Of a DNA stretch of 35,664 nucleotides, positions 17,860 through 25,197 are shown piece by piece (position 1 is the first letter of the stretch; every line of letters begins with the position of its first letter). The notes beneath the pieces were generated by a model. That model was given only the letters and a program-made list of their open reading frames with translations. It was not told the origin of the DNA and did no database searches. The DNA comes from Eggerthella sinensis. GTDB taxonomy: Bacteria; Actinomycetota; Coriobacteriia; Coriobacteriales; Eggerthellaceae. The stretch lies in assembly GCF_003339815.1 (NCBI RefSeq), contig NZ_PPTT01000038.1:1-35664 (forward strand), written 5' to 3'. Made by a program: the position numbers and the translations under genes.

Positions 17860-18464
17860 CGCGCTTCCCCTCCTCGTGCCGGATTCTGCCATCCGTCAGG
17901 CGTCTCGTAGTCGTGGCACGCATTGCAGTACATATACGACGCACCGTGCGCGCCGTGGCAGTTGCTGCAGTCGATGGCCTCGCCCTGGTGCGACGCGTGC
18001 GGGTTCACGCCCTCCTCGCCGCCCCAGTTCTCGGTGGCGGCCTTCACGTCGTCCCAGTCGTGGCAGCCCGCCGTCGCGCACATCTTCTTGTCGGCCGTCA
18101 CGCCCTGCACCGTCAGATGGCCCGTCTCGTCGGTGGCGAAGTCGCCGCGCACCCATGCCAGGCCCTCGGTCACCTGCTCGTCGATCTTGGCCTCGTGGCA
18201 CCCCAGGCACGTGACGTCGGCGCGCTCGTGCGCGTTCGCCATCAGCGTCGCGTCGTTGAAGTAGCCGTCCACGTACGCGTCCATCGGATCGTGGCAGATG
18301 GCGCCGCAGAAGCTGGGCTGCTCGTGCCACACCCAGAATCCCGCGCCCGCCGCCACGATCACCACGGCCAGCACGCCCGCCACGATGGGCCAGCGACGCC
18401 CGCTGCGCTTTTTCGGCGCGCCCGCGGCGGTTGCGTCCGCTTCCGCTCCCGTCTTCTTTTCCAT
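17856..18464 (-). CDS. Membrane-anchored multihaem cytochrome c (NapC/NrfH-like), quinol-side electron donor
   Basis: A 202-residue protein with one N-terminal membrane helix at about 25-46 and the rest outside. Three standard haem motifs are seen: CLGCH (C86), CSNCH (C166) and CNACH (C180). Two further sites are non-standard: CGAICH (C53, CX3CH, followed by Met61) and CATAGCH (C129, CX4CH). Up to five haems are therefore possible. H79, H156 and H159 are candidate distal ligands. The architecture resembles NapC/NrfH proteins, which oxidise menaquinol and pass electrons to a periplasmic partner. The ATG at 18464 follows GAGGAGGGACGC. It is the first gene of a four-gene operon with all junctions overlapping or one base apart. 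Confidence 0.88.
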   Translation of the reverse strand: MEKKTGAEADATAAGAPKKRSGRRWPIVAGVLAVVIVAAGAGFWVWHEQPSFCGAICHDPMDAYVDGYFNDATLMANAHERADVTCLGCHEAKIDEQVTEGLAWVRGDFATDETGHLTVQGVTADKKMCATAGCHDWDDVKAATENWGGEEGVNPHASHQGEAIDCSNCHGAHGASYMYCNACHDYETPDGWQNPARGGEAR

Positions 18465-18485
18465 GCGTCCCTCCTCGGCTTAATT

Positions 18486-18521
18486 ATTCATTGCAGTTAT
18501 TTTTTTGTTTCAGCAATGAAT
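18486..18521 (-). repeat. Inverted repeat in the leader of the cytochrome operon
   Basis: ATTCATTGC (18486-18494) and GCAATGAAT (18513-18521) form a perfect 9-bp inverted repeat with an 18-base A/T-rich loop. If transcription starts near 18528 it lies at the 5' end of the mRNA, just before the ribosome binding site. It could stabilise the mRNA or bind a regulator. Confidence 0.5.
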
Positions 18522-18534
18522 TTTCTGTGGGCAA

Positions 18535-18564
18535 ATAGTATCATACGGTGTGCGGGGTTGTCAT
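18535..18564 (-). promoter_or_regulatory. Candidate promoter of the cytochrome-FMN-FAD operon
   Basis: The minus strand reads ATGACA (18564-18559), an 18-base spacer and TACTAT (18540-18535). The -35 touches the first operator palindrome (18563-18579). Confidence 0.45.
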
Positions 18565-18603
18565 TGACGGATAGTCAATTCTGTACATTGACGCCATGTC
18601 AAC
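18563..18603. promoter_or_regulatory. Two tandem palindromic TetR operators
   Basis: ATTGAC-GGATA-GTCAAT (18563-18579) and ATTGAC-GCCAT-GTCAAC (18587-18603) are 17-bp palindromes with identical half-sites and the same 5-base centre length, 24 bp apart. They lie in the divergent promoter region of tetR and the cytochrome operon and overlap the -35 elements of both candidate promoters. They are the likely binding sites of the TetR protein encoded at 18663-19259. Confidence 0.7.
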
Positions 18604-18617
18604 CCGGGGCGTATTCT
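18588..18617 (+). promoter_or_regulatory. Candidate promoter of tetR
   Basis: TTGACG (18588-18593), an 18-base spacer and TATTCT (18612-18617). The -35 lies within the second operator palindrome, so repressor binding would block it. Confidence 0.5.
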
Positions 18618-18662
18618 CCGCTCATCAGGGGATGGGCGAGCGAGCGAAGGAGGTGCAGCACG

Positions 18663-19259
18663 ATGGAAAGCGAGCGAAACGAGCAGGGCGGCACGCGTCG
18701 CGACGCCATCGTCGAGGCGGCGCGGCAGCTCTACGAAGAGCAGGGACTCTCCCGCACGTCGGTGCAGAGCATCACCGACCGCGTCGGGGTCACCCGCTCG
18801 CTGTTCTACCACTACTTCCCCGACAAGGACGCCGTCACCTCGGCGGTGCTCGACGACTACATCGCCGACTTCATCGAGGCGCTGCACTTCTGGAACGAGG
18901 AGCGCCAACCCGGCAACATCGAGCAGGCGCTGGAAACCGCCGTCAAGCTGCTGCGCCTCGGCGTGTTCGAGCACGACTCGTTCCGCCGCTCGCTCGCCTC
19001 GCAGGAGAACGCGGCGCTGTACCTCGAGTTTCTCAACCGCGTGGCCGACCGCACGGCGTCCTACATCGTGGACACCACCGTGCGCGACTACGGCCAGCTG
19101 CACGAGATTCGCATCGAGCACGTGTACGAGACGTTCTACGTGCTCATCTTGGGGGTGGTGGGATACGTGCGCAGCCATCCCGACGTGGATGACGAGGTGC
19201 TCAAGGATCTCATCGCCCAAACGCTGCACATGGACCGGGGCACCGCGCTGCCGGCCTGA
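18663..19259 (+). CDS. TetR-family transcriptional regulator
   Basis: A 198-residue protein with an N-terminal TetR helix-turn-helix at about residues 10-57 (DAIVEAARQLYEEQGLSRTS, then ITDRVGVTRSLFYHYFPDKD). The C-terminal ligand domain is helical and has no recognised specificity. The ATG at 18663 follows AAGGAGG; longer upstream reading in the same frame has no start signal. It is divergent from the cytochrome-flavoprotein operon, and two 17-bp palindromes lie between them, so it probably controls both that operon and its own. It is followed 48 bases later by a membrane protein gene, likely in the same transcript. Confidence 0.92.
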   Translation: MESERNEQGGTRRDAIVEAARQLYEEQGLSRTSVQSITDRVGVTRSLFYHYFPDKDAVTSAVLDDYIADFIEALHFWNEERQPGNIEQALETAVKLLRLGVFEHDSFRRSLASQENAALYLEFLNRVADRTASYIVDTTVRDYGQLHEIRIEHVYETFYVLILGVVGYVRSHPDVDDEVLKDLIAQTLHMDRGTALPA

Positions 19260-19307
19260 ACATAGGGATCGCGCGCCGCGCGAGAACGCAAGGACAAGGA
19301 GGACGTC

Positions 19308-20297
19308 ATGTTGTTCCAAGTTTACGGGGAGAACGCCCTGTACCAGTGGCTCGGGTGGGCCATCGTGTTCATCGGGTTGATCCTGGTGAACGAGATCGCA
19401 CGCCGCACGAAGGCGGGCGGTATCTTCTGCTTCGTCGTGCTGCCCGCCATCCTGACGGTGTACTTCGTCGCCATCTCCATCGGCGCCGGCATCGGCCAGG
19501 AGTGGGCGCTCAACAACCCCACGCACGTGCACATGAACAGCTGGTTCCACTACGCGAAGCTCTACGCCGCCACCATCGGCTGCATCGGCTTCATGGCCAT
19601 CAAGTACGCCTGGGGACCGGGCAAGACGCACTGGTTCAAGTGCTTCCCGTTCGTCATCGTGGCCATCAACATCCTCATCGCCGTGGTGAGCGACTTCGAG
19701 AGCGCCATCCGCGCCTGGGGCACCACCTGGGTGTCCACCGAGGGCATCACGCTGTACGGCGGCTGGCACAACGTGTTCAACGGCGTAGCGGGCCTCATCA
19801 ACATCGCCTGCATGACCGGCTGGTTCGGCATCTACGTGTCCAAGAAGCGCCAGGACATGCTGTGGCCTGACATGACCTGGGTGTTCATCATCGCCTACGA
19901 CCTGTGGAACTTCTGCTACACGTACAACTGCCTGCCCACCCATGCGTGGTACTGCGGCCTGGCCCTGCTGCTGGCCCCCACCGTGGCGGCGTTCTTCTGG
20001 AACAAGGGCGGCTGGATTCAGAACCGCGCGTTCACGCTGGCCTTCTGGTGCATGTTCGCGCAGGTGTTCCCCGCGTTCCAGGACTACAGCGTGTTCAGCG
20101 TGCAATCGGTGAACAACCCGAACGTGAACCTGGCCGTGTCCGTCATCGCGCTCTTGGCCAACATCGCCGCGTTCGCCTACATCATGTACCGCGCCAAGAA
20201 GCTCAAGGTGAACCCGTACATGAACGAGGTGTTCGTGGGAACGAAGGACTACGAGGAGGCCATGGCGCGCCGCCTCGACGCTCCGAAGCAAGCGTAG
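19308..20297 (+). CDS. Polytopic membrane protein, possibly DUF5692 family
   Basis: A 329-residue protein with about eight to ten membrane segments and an unusually aromatic sequence (many Trp, Tyr and Phe), including NNPTHVHMNSWFHYAKLY, AWGTTWVSTEGITLYGGWHN and YDLWNFCYTYNCLPTHAWY. I recall a DUF5692 family of this kind, but that name is from memory and uncertain. No catalytic motif is seen. The conserved His and Trp residues near the predicted loops could bind a ligand. The ATG follows AAGGAGG. It lies in a transcript with tetR, closed by a strong terminator, and so is probably controlled with the divergent reductase operon. A role in uptake or handling of that enzyme's substrate is plausible but unproven. 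Confidence 0.8.
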   Translation: MLFQVYGENALYQWLGWAIVFIGLILVNEIARRTKAGGIFCFVVLPAILTVYFVAISIGAGIGQEWALNNPTHVHMNSWFHYAKLYAATIGCIGFMAIKYAWGPGKTHWFKCFPFVIVAINILIAVVSDFESAIRAWGTTWVSTEGITLYGGWHNVFNGVAGLINIACMTGWFGIYVSKKRQDMLWPDMTWVFIIAYDLWNFCYTYNCLPTHAWYCGLALLLAPTVAAFFWNKGGWIQNRAFTLAFWCMFAQVFPAFQDYSVFSVQSVNNPNVNLAVSVIALLANIAAFAYIMYRAKKLKVNPYMNEVFVGTKDYEEAMARRLDAPKQA

Positions 20298-20330
20298 CGC
20301 TCGCACGACCCGCAGAGCAACGCCCCCAGG

Positions 20331-20358
20331 AAGCGGCCCCGATCGGGGCCGCTTTTTT
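20331..20358 (+). terminator. Strong intrinsic terminator after the tetR-membrane protein operon
   Basis: A perfect self-complementary stretch, GCGGCCCCGATCGGGGCCGC (20333-20352), is followed by TTTTTT on the plus strand. Confidence 0.95.
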
Positions 20359-20370
20359 CGTCCGAACTGC

Positions 20371-20376
20371 TACAAT
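20371..20376 (+). promoter_or_regulatory. Candidate -10 of the antiporter gene
   Basis: TACAAT lies 40 bases upstream of the antiporter start, just after the previous terminator. No good -35 is present. Confidence 0.35.
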
Positions 20377-20415
20377 ACCGACGATACCGCAGAACGTCCC
20401 CGAAGGAAGCCCCGC

Positions 20416-22842
20416 ATGCAGAACCTGCCCCAGCTCGTCGTCGACCTCGCCCTGCTGCTCGCGGTGGCCACGCTGGCCACCGTCGCGTGCAAGCGCTTCA
20501 AGCAGCCGCTCGTGCTGGGCTACGTCGTTGCCGGCTTCCTCGTGAGCCCGGCCATCGGCTGGATGCCCAACGTGGTGGACAAGGCGAACGTGTCCACCTG
20601 GTCGCAGATCGGCGTCATCTTCCTCATGTTCGGGCTGGGCCTGCAGTTCAGCGTCGTGAAGCTGGCGAACGTCGGGCGCCCCGCGCTCGTCACCGCAGCC
20701 GTGGAGATGTCGCTCATGATCGTCGCGGGCCTGGCGTGCGGGACGCTGCTGGGCTGGACGCCTTCGACGAGCCTGTTTTTGGGCGGCATGCTGGCCATCT
20801 CGTCGTCGAGCATCGTGGTGAAGACGTTCGGCGAGCTGGGGCTGCGCCGAAAACAGTTCGCGGAGCTCGTGTTCGGCGTGCTCGTCATCGAGGACATCGC
20901 GGGCGTGTTCCTGCTCGTCGTGCTGTCCACGGTGTCGGCGGGCGCAGCCGTGGACGGCGGCGCGGTGGCCCTCAAGATCGGGCAGATGGCGCTGTACCTG
21001 GTGGTGTGGTTCGCGCTCAGCGTCATCCTCGTGCCGAGCGCCCTCAAGCGCCTGCGCTTCGCGCTCGACGACGAGATCCTGCTCGTCGCGTCCATCGCGC
21101 TGTGCCTGGGCATGGTGGCGCTGGCCGACGCCATCGGGTTCTCCACGGCGCTCGGCGCGTTCCTCGCCGGCTCCATCCTGGCCGGCACCGTGCACGCCCA
21201 GCGCGTCGAGGGGCTCGTGCGCCCGCTCAAGGACCTGTTCGGCGGCGTGTTCTTCGTATCGGTGGGCATGCTGGTCACCCCCTCGGCCGTCGTGGAGAAC
21301 ATCGGGGCCATCCTCGTCATCTCGGTCGTGGCCATCGCGGGGCGCTCGCTGTTCGTGGGCCTGGGCGCGCTCCTTTCGGGCCAGTCCCTCAAAACGGCCG
21401 TGAAGTGCGGGCTCAGCCTTGCCCAGATCGGCGAGTTCTCCTTCATCATCGCGGCGCTGGGCACCTCGCTCGGCGTGACGCCCGCGTTCCTCTACCCCGT
21501 CATCGTCACGGTGTCGGTGGCCACGACGTTGGCCGCTCCCCTGCTCATCGAGAACTCCGACCGCGCCTATCGCCTGCTCGTGCGCCTGCTGCCCGACGGC
21601 GTGCTCGCGCGCCTCGACCGACGCGAGGAGCGCCTGCGCGCCCGTTCGAACGGCGACGAGCGCGACGCGAACCCATGGGTGGACTACCTCAAGCGATGGA
21701 TACTCAAGCTGGGGCTCGTGGTGCTGGCCGCCGCGGCCTCGGTGGAGGTGCTGCTCAAGATCGTCCTGCCGCTCGCCGCGCCGTTCGTGCCCGACGCGCT
21801 GCTGCGCGGGGCTCTTGCCGTGCTCGGCATCCTGGTCACGGGCCTGTTCATGTCGAACCTGTTCTACAGCGCGCGCAAGAGGGAGTTCGGCGTGCTCTGG
21901 GTGGCCCGACGGCGCAACCGCGTGCCCCTGCTGATGCTCGTGATCCTCGGCGCGGCCGTGTCGTGCGGCGCGGTGGCCTACATCGTGCACGCGGCCGGCG
22001 CGGAGCAGTCGGTGTGGATGTTCCTCGTCGCCTTCGTCGCCGCCACGGCGATGGCCCGTTCCCGTTCGATCCATTCCTGGTTCCTCAAGCTGGAGACGAG
22101 CTTCGTGGGCAACCTCAACGAATCGCTGCTGGCGGATCGCCGCGCGAACCTCGACGACGAGGAGCACGCGGACTGGGTCGAGCGCCACCTCCACATCGTG
22201 GAGGTGGAGGCCTCGCGCACGTTGAAGCGCGCGGGCGCCGAGCGCTCGGCCGACTTCCTGTTCGGCATCGCGCACAACCTCGACCTCATGGCCATCGACC
22301 GCGACGGCGAGCGCATCGGCAGCGCGGCGCTCGCACGCCTCACGAAGGAGGAGCTCGCGCGGCGGATCAACGACGCCGCCGATCCGCTCGGCATCCGCGA
22401 GGGCGACGTGCTCACCTTCCTCGGCACGGAGGACGAGGTGGACGCCTACGTGCAGACCATGCTCAAGGAGGGCTCGCTCGAAGAGGACGAAGCCGACACC
22501 GAGGACCTCGTCTCGTTTTTGAAAGCGCACCCCGAGAAGCTCGACGTGACGTGCTTCTCGTTCGCCGTCGAAGCCGGCTCGCCCTTCGCGGGCAAGACCA
22601 TCGCGCACAACGACTTCAAGGGCGCGTTCGGCAGCCTCGTGGTGGCGCACGAGCATCGCGCGCTCGTGCGCATGAAGCCGAGCCGCAACACGCGCCTGTT
22701 CCCCGGCGACCGCGTCTGGCTCGTCGGCGGCCCCGACGCCGCCATCGTGCTGAGCGAGGCGTCCGCCGCGTCGGAGCCGGCCCGCGCGCCCGAGCAGGAG
22801 CCGGAGGGGGAACAGGGGGAGCTTCGCCCGATCGGGGCGTAG
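20416..22842 (+). CDS. CPA2-family cation/proton antiporter with C-terminal TrkA-C domains (KefB/CvrA-like)
   Basis: An 808-residue protein. Residues 1-380 or so form the sodium/proton exchanger core of the CPA2 family, with QPLVLGYVVAGFLVSP near residue 30, GVIFLMFGLGLQFS, the ISSSSIVVKTFGELG segment and LVIEDIAGVFLLV. A second hydrophobic stretch spans about 430-550. The C-terminus has two regions like TrkA-C ligand-binding domains, at about 590-690 and 705-780 (GSPFAGKTIAHNDF, then FPGDRVWLVGG). There is no recognisable Rossmann RCK-N domain between core and TrkA-C. It probably exchanges K+ or Na+ for protons under control of a soluble ligand. The ATG follows GAAGGAAG. The last 25 residues are acidic and poorly ordered. 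Confidence 0.88.
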   Translation: MQNLPQLVVDLALLLAVATLATVACKRFKQPLVLGYVVAGFLVSPAIGWMPNVVDKANVSTWSQIGVIFLMFGLGLQFSVVKLANVGRPALVTAAVEMSLMIVAGLACGTLLGWTPSTSLFLGGMLAISSSSIVVKTFGELGLRRKQFAELVFGVLVIEDIAGVFLLVVLSTVSAGAAVDGGAVALKIGQMALYLVVWFALSVILVPSALKRLRFALDDEILLVASIALCLGMVALADAIGFSTALGAFLAGSILAGTVHAQRVEGLVRPLKDLFGGVFFVSVGMLVTPSAVVENIGAILVISVVAIAGRSLFVGLGALLSGQSLKTAVKCGLSLAQIGEFSFIIAALGTSLGVTPAFLYPVIVTVSVATTLAAPLLIENSDRAYRLLVRLLPDGVLARLDRREERLRARSNGDERDANPWVDYLKRWILKLGLVVLAAAASVEVLLKIVLPLAAPFVPDALLRGALAVLGILVTGLFMSNLFYSARKREFGVLWVARRRNRVPLLMLVILGAAVSCGAVAYIVHAAGAEQSVWMFLVAFVAATAMARSRSIHSWFLKLETSFVGNLNESLLADRRANLDDEEHADWVERHLHIVEVEASRTLKRAGAERSADFLFGIAHNLDLMAIDRDGERIGSAALARLTKEELARRINDAADPLGIREGDVLTFLGTEDEVDAYVQTMLKEGSLEEDEADTEDLVSFLKAHPEKLDVTCFSFAVEAGSPFAGKTIAHNDFKGAFGSLVVAHEHRALVRMKPSRNTRLFPGDRVWLVGGPDAAIVLSEASAASEPARAPEQEPEGEQGELRPIGA

Positions 22843-22873
22843 ACGCGTGCGCTCGGCCGGGCCGGCGGGGCGC

Positions 22874-23434
22874 TCAGCCCTCGTTCTCGGGGACGGGCTT
22901 CGTCTTGCCGCACACCACCTTCACGCCGACGGGCAGCTCGTCGTTGTCCACGGTGCCCGCGTCCGCCTCCGGCGCGTCGATGGTGCCGTAGGGCCACGAC
23001 CGGATGCCGCCGAAGTCGCGCACCTGCGTGTAGCCGAGCGCGGCCAGCTTCGCCGCCGCCTCGGCCGAGCGCACGCCCGTGCGGCAGTAGACGAGCGCGA
23101 GCGCGTCCTTGTCGGGCGCGACGGCCGCCGCCGCGTCCTCGTCGATGTCGTCGAGCGGCAGCAGGCGCGCGTTCACGATGTGCGCGGCGTCGTACTCCTC
23201 CTGCGTGCGCACGTCGAGGATCACCACCCGATCCGACGTCATGAGGTCGTGCGCCTCGGACGCGGTGAGCACCTGCACCGCGTCGGCCGACGCGCCGTCC
23301 CCGCCGTCCTCGGGGCCCGCGTCCCCGGCGCCCCCGCCGCTGCACCCGACCAGCGCGCAGCCGAGCGCCGTCAGCGCGAGCATCCCCGCAACCGCAACCG
23401 TCGCAGCCGCCGCGGCTGCGACGCGCCTACGCAC
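22874..23434 (-). CDS. Rhodanese-domain lipoprotein, last gene of the molybdoenzyme operon
   Basis: A 186-residue protein with a signal sequence ending in a lipobox (LVGC, C31), then a single rhodanese domain at about 55-155. The active-site loop YCRTGVRS places the catalytic cysteine at C117, and VVILDVRTQEEYDAAHI is typical of the fold. The start is GTG at 23434, eight bases inside the 3' end of xdhC, with only a weak GGAAGCGGAG ribosome binding site. Rhodaneses carry sulfane sulfur; this one would act outside the membrane, where the molybdoenzyme is also predicted to be. It could repair or protect the sulfido ligand or handle released sulfide; both are inference. Confidence 0.87.
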   Translation of the reverse strand: MRRRVAAAAAATVAVAGMLALTALGCALVGCSGGGAGDAGPEDGGDGASADAVQVLTASEAHDLMTSDRVVILDVRTQEEYDAAHIVNARLLPLDDIDEDAAAAVAPDKDALALVYCRTGVRSAEAAAKLAALGYTQVRDFGGIRSWPYGTIDAPEADAGTVDNDELPVGVKVVCGKTKPVPENEG

Positions 23435-24599
23435 CGGCGCGCTCCGCTTCCGCGCGCCGCGCGGAAGCCAGCATCGTGGACAGGGGGAACGCTCCGCCGT
23501 AGCGCACGGCGGTGATCTCGGCCATGATGGACAGCGCGATCTCGGCCGGCGCGCGCCCTTTGAGGTCGAGCCCGATGGGCCCGAACACGCGGGAGAGGGC
23601 CGCGTCGTCGTAGCCCTCGCACACGAGCTGGCGGTAGCGCGACAGCTGCGTGGTGTAGCGCCCGAGCGAGCCGATGTAGAACGCCGGCGAATCGAGGGCC
23701 GCGGCCAGCGCCGGCACGTCGATCTTCGGGTCGTGCGTGAGCGCGCAGAGCGCCGTGGCCTCGTTGAGCCGCAGCGTCTCGAACGCTTCCTGCGGCCACG
23801 CGTGCACGAGCTCGTCCACGAAGGGGAACCGCTCCTCGGTGGCGAAGGCGCCGCGCGGGTCCACCACCACGGTGCGGTAGCCCAGCATCTTCGCCATGCG
23901 CGTCAGGTGGATGGAGATGTGCACGCTGCCCACGCACACGAGCAGCGGCTGCGGGCGGGTGCGCGCGAAGAAGAACGCGCCGTCCTCCGTGTGAACGAGC
24001 CCCGCATCCTGCACGTCCGGCGCGGCGCATGCGGCCTGCGCGGCGCGCACGAGCGCGGCCCGCCCGAGGCGCGCCTCGGCCTCGCACGGCGCGAGCAGGC
24101 GCCAGGCGGGCTGTCCGGGCACCTCGGCCGCGCGCAGCCCCACGCGCCCGGCGGCCGCGGCGGCGTCGGGCGAGACGAGCAGGCCGCACACGCCGCCCTC
24201 CATGCCCTCGGGCCCTTCGACCAGGCTCAGGCGCACGTAGGAGCGCTCGGCGTCGAGCTCGGCGCACTCCGTCTCGAACAGCGCCCGGTCGTAGCGCCCG
24301 ACGAGCACCTCGATGTTGCCGCCGCACGACAGCCCCACCTCCTGGGCGCGCGCCGTGGACGCGTGGAACCGCTCGAGGCTCGCGCCCTGGCGCCCCTCGA
24401 GGCAATCGAGCGCCGCCTGGATGATGCTCCCCTCCACGCAGCCTCCCGACACCGACCCGGCGATGCCGCCGCGGTCGCTCACCGCCATCACCGACCCCGG
24501 CACACGCGGCGACGAGCCCCAGGTTTTCGTCACCTGGGCCAGCGCCACGTCGCTGCCCGTCTCGAACCAGCGGGCCACGTCGTCTCTGATCTCGCGCAT
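23427..24599 (-). CDS. xdhC: XdhC-family molybdenum cofactor insertion/sulfuration protein
   Basis: A 390-residue protein of the XdhC/CoxI family. The N-terminal domain has the typical WGSSPRVPGSVMAVSDRG and GSVSGGCVEGSII segments (about 28-60). The C-terminal Rossmann-like domain has LLVCVGSVHISIHLTRMAKML and FYIGSLGRYTTQ. XdhC proteins bind molybdenum cofactor, protect it during sulfuration by a cysteine desulfurase, and insert it into xanthine-dehydrogenase-type enzymes. I chose the ATG at 24599 because AAGGAGAGAG precedes it, not the in-frame ATG eight codons upstream. Its place in the operon links it to the Mo subunit at 27238-29535. Confidence 0.92.
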   Translation of the reverse strand: MREIRDDVARWFETGSDVALAQVTKTWGSSPRVPGSVMAVSDRGGIAGSVSGGCVEGSIIQAALDCLEGRQGASLERFHASTARAQEVGLSCGGNIEVLVGRYDRALFETECAELDAERSYVRLSLVEGPEGMEGGVCGLLVSPDAAAAAGRVGLRAAEVPGQPAWRLLAPCEAEARLGRAALVRAAQAACAAPDVQDAGLVHTEDGAFFFARTRPQPLLVCVGSVHISIHLTRMAKMLGYRTVVVDPRGAFATEERFPFVDELVHAWPQEAFETLRLNEATALCALTHDPKIDVPALAAALDSPAFYIGSLGRYTTQLSRYRQLVCEGYDDAALSRVFGPIGLDLKGRAPAEIALSIMAEITAVRYGGAFPLSTMLASARRAEAERAGA

Positions 24600-24633
24600 G
24601 GTGCTCTCTCCTTGGAATCGCATCGGGGCGGCC

Positions 24634-24664
24634 CGGCCCCGCGCCGCGCGCGGAACCGGGGCCG
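24634..24664 (-). other. GC-rich hairpin between the dihaem cytochrome gene and xdhC
   Basis: CGGCCCC and GGGGCCG form a 7-bp stem with a 17-base loop, with no T-run. It lies within the operon and may slow transcription or mark an mRNA processing point. It is too weak to call a terminator. Confidence 0.35.
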
Positions 24665-24674
24665 CCGCGCGCTC

Positions 24675-25172
24675 CTACGCCGTATGGCAGGTGGCGCACT
24701 CCTCGTTCGACAGGTTCTGGCCCGTGTGGCTCGAGGGCTGCTGCGCCCCCGTGCTCGAACCGTTATGGCAGCTCAGGCAATCGGAGCCGTTGTTGCCGTG
24801 CCCCATGGCCGGCGGCTCGCCCACCATGCCGTAGTTGGGAACGTAGTCGCCCTCGCTGTAGTCGGTGATGCCCTCGAGCGGCTCGAGGTCCTTCGACGTC
24901 ACCGCGCCCACGCTGCCGCCGGCGATGCGCTCCTGCTGCAGCTCTTCCTCCTCGGACCCCTCGATGGCCTTGCCGCTCGTGTTCGCGGCGTCCACCTGCG
25001 GGTCGAAGGCCTTGTACTCGCCTTCGACCGCCGTGTCGTTCGTTGCGGGCGCGGCGTTCCCGGCAGGCTCGCCCGCGCCCTGCGGCGCGCAGCCGGCCAA
25101 GGTCGCGCTCAGCGCGAGCGTGCAGACGATAATCGCCGTCCGCCGCGCCTTGCTCTCTCTCGCTTGGTTCAT
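24675..25172 (-). CDS. Dihaem cytochrome c lipoprotein
   Basis: A 165-residue protein with a lipobox (LAGC, C28), a long acidic linker at about 35-110, and two haem-binding motifs near the C-terminus: CLSCH (C132-H136) and CATCH (C159-H163), the second only two residues from the end. H126, H136, H149 and H163 are candidate haem ligands. It is probably tethered to the outer face of the membrane by lipid. It is the only obvious electron carrier in the molybdoenzyme operon, so it is the likely partner of the Fe-S subunit. I chose the ATG at 25172, preceded by GGAGGAACC. It resembles cytochromes that accompany other gut actinobacterial reductases in size only. Confidence 0.88.
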   Translation of the reverse strand: MNQARESKARRTAIIVCTLALSATLAGCAPQGAGEPAGNAAPATNDTAVEGEYKAFDPQVDAANTSGKAIEGSEEEELQQERIAGGSVGAVTSKDLEPLEGITDYSEGDYVPNYGMVGEPPAMGHGNNGSDCLSCHNGSSTGAQQPSSHTGQNLSNEECATCHTA

Positions 25173-25197
25173 GGTTCCTCCGTTTCTCATTGCTTCG

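Noticed and set aside
17360-17944. N-terminal extension of the FAD reductase frame to 17944
   Set aside because: The added sequence is basic, low in complexity and overlaps the FMN-binding gene. The ATG at 17359 has a strong ribosome binding site directly followed by a Tat signal.
22820-22842. Possible terminator at the end of the antiporter gene (CGCCCGATCGGGGCG)
   Set aside because: It lies within the coding end, has a short imperfect stem and no T-run on either strand.
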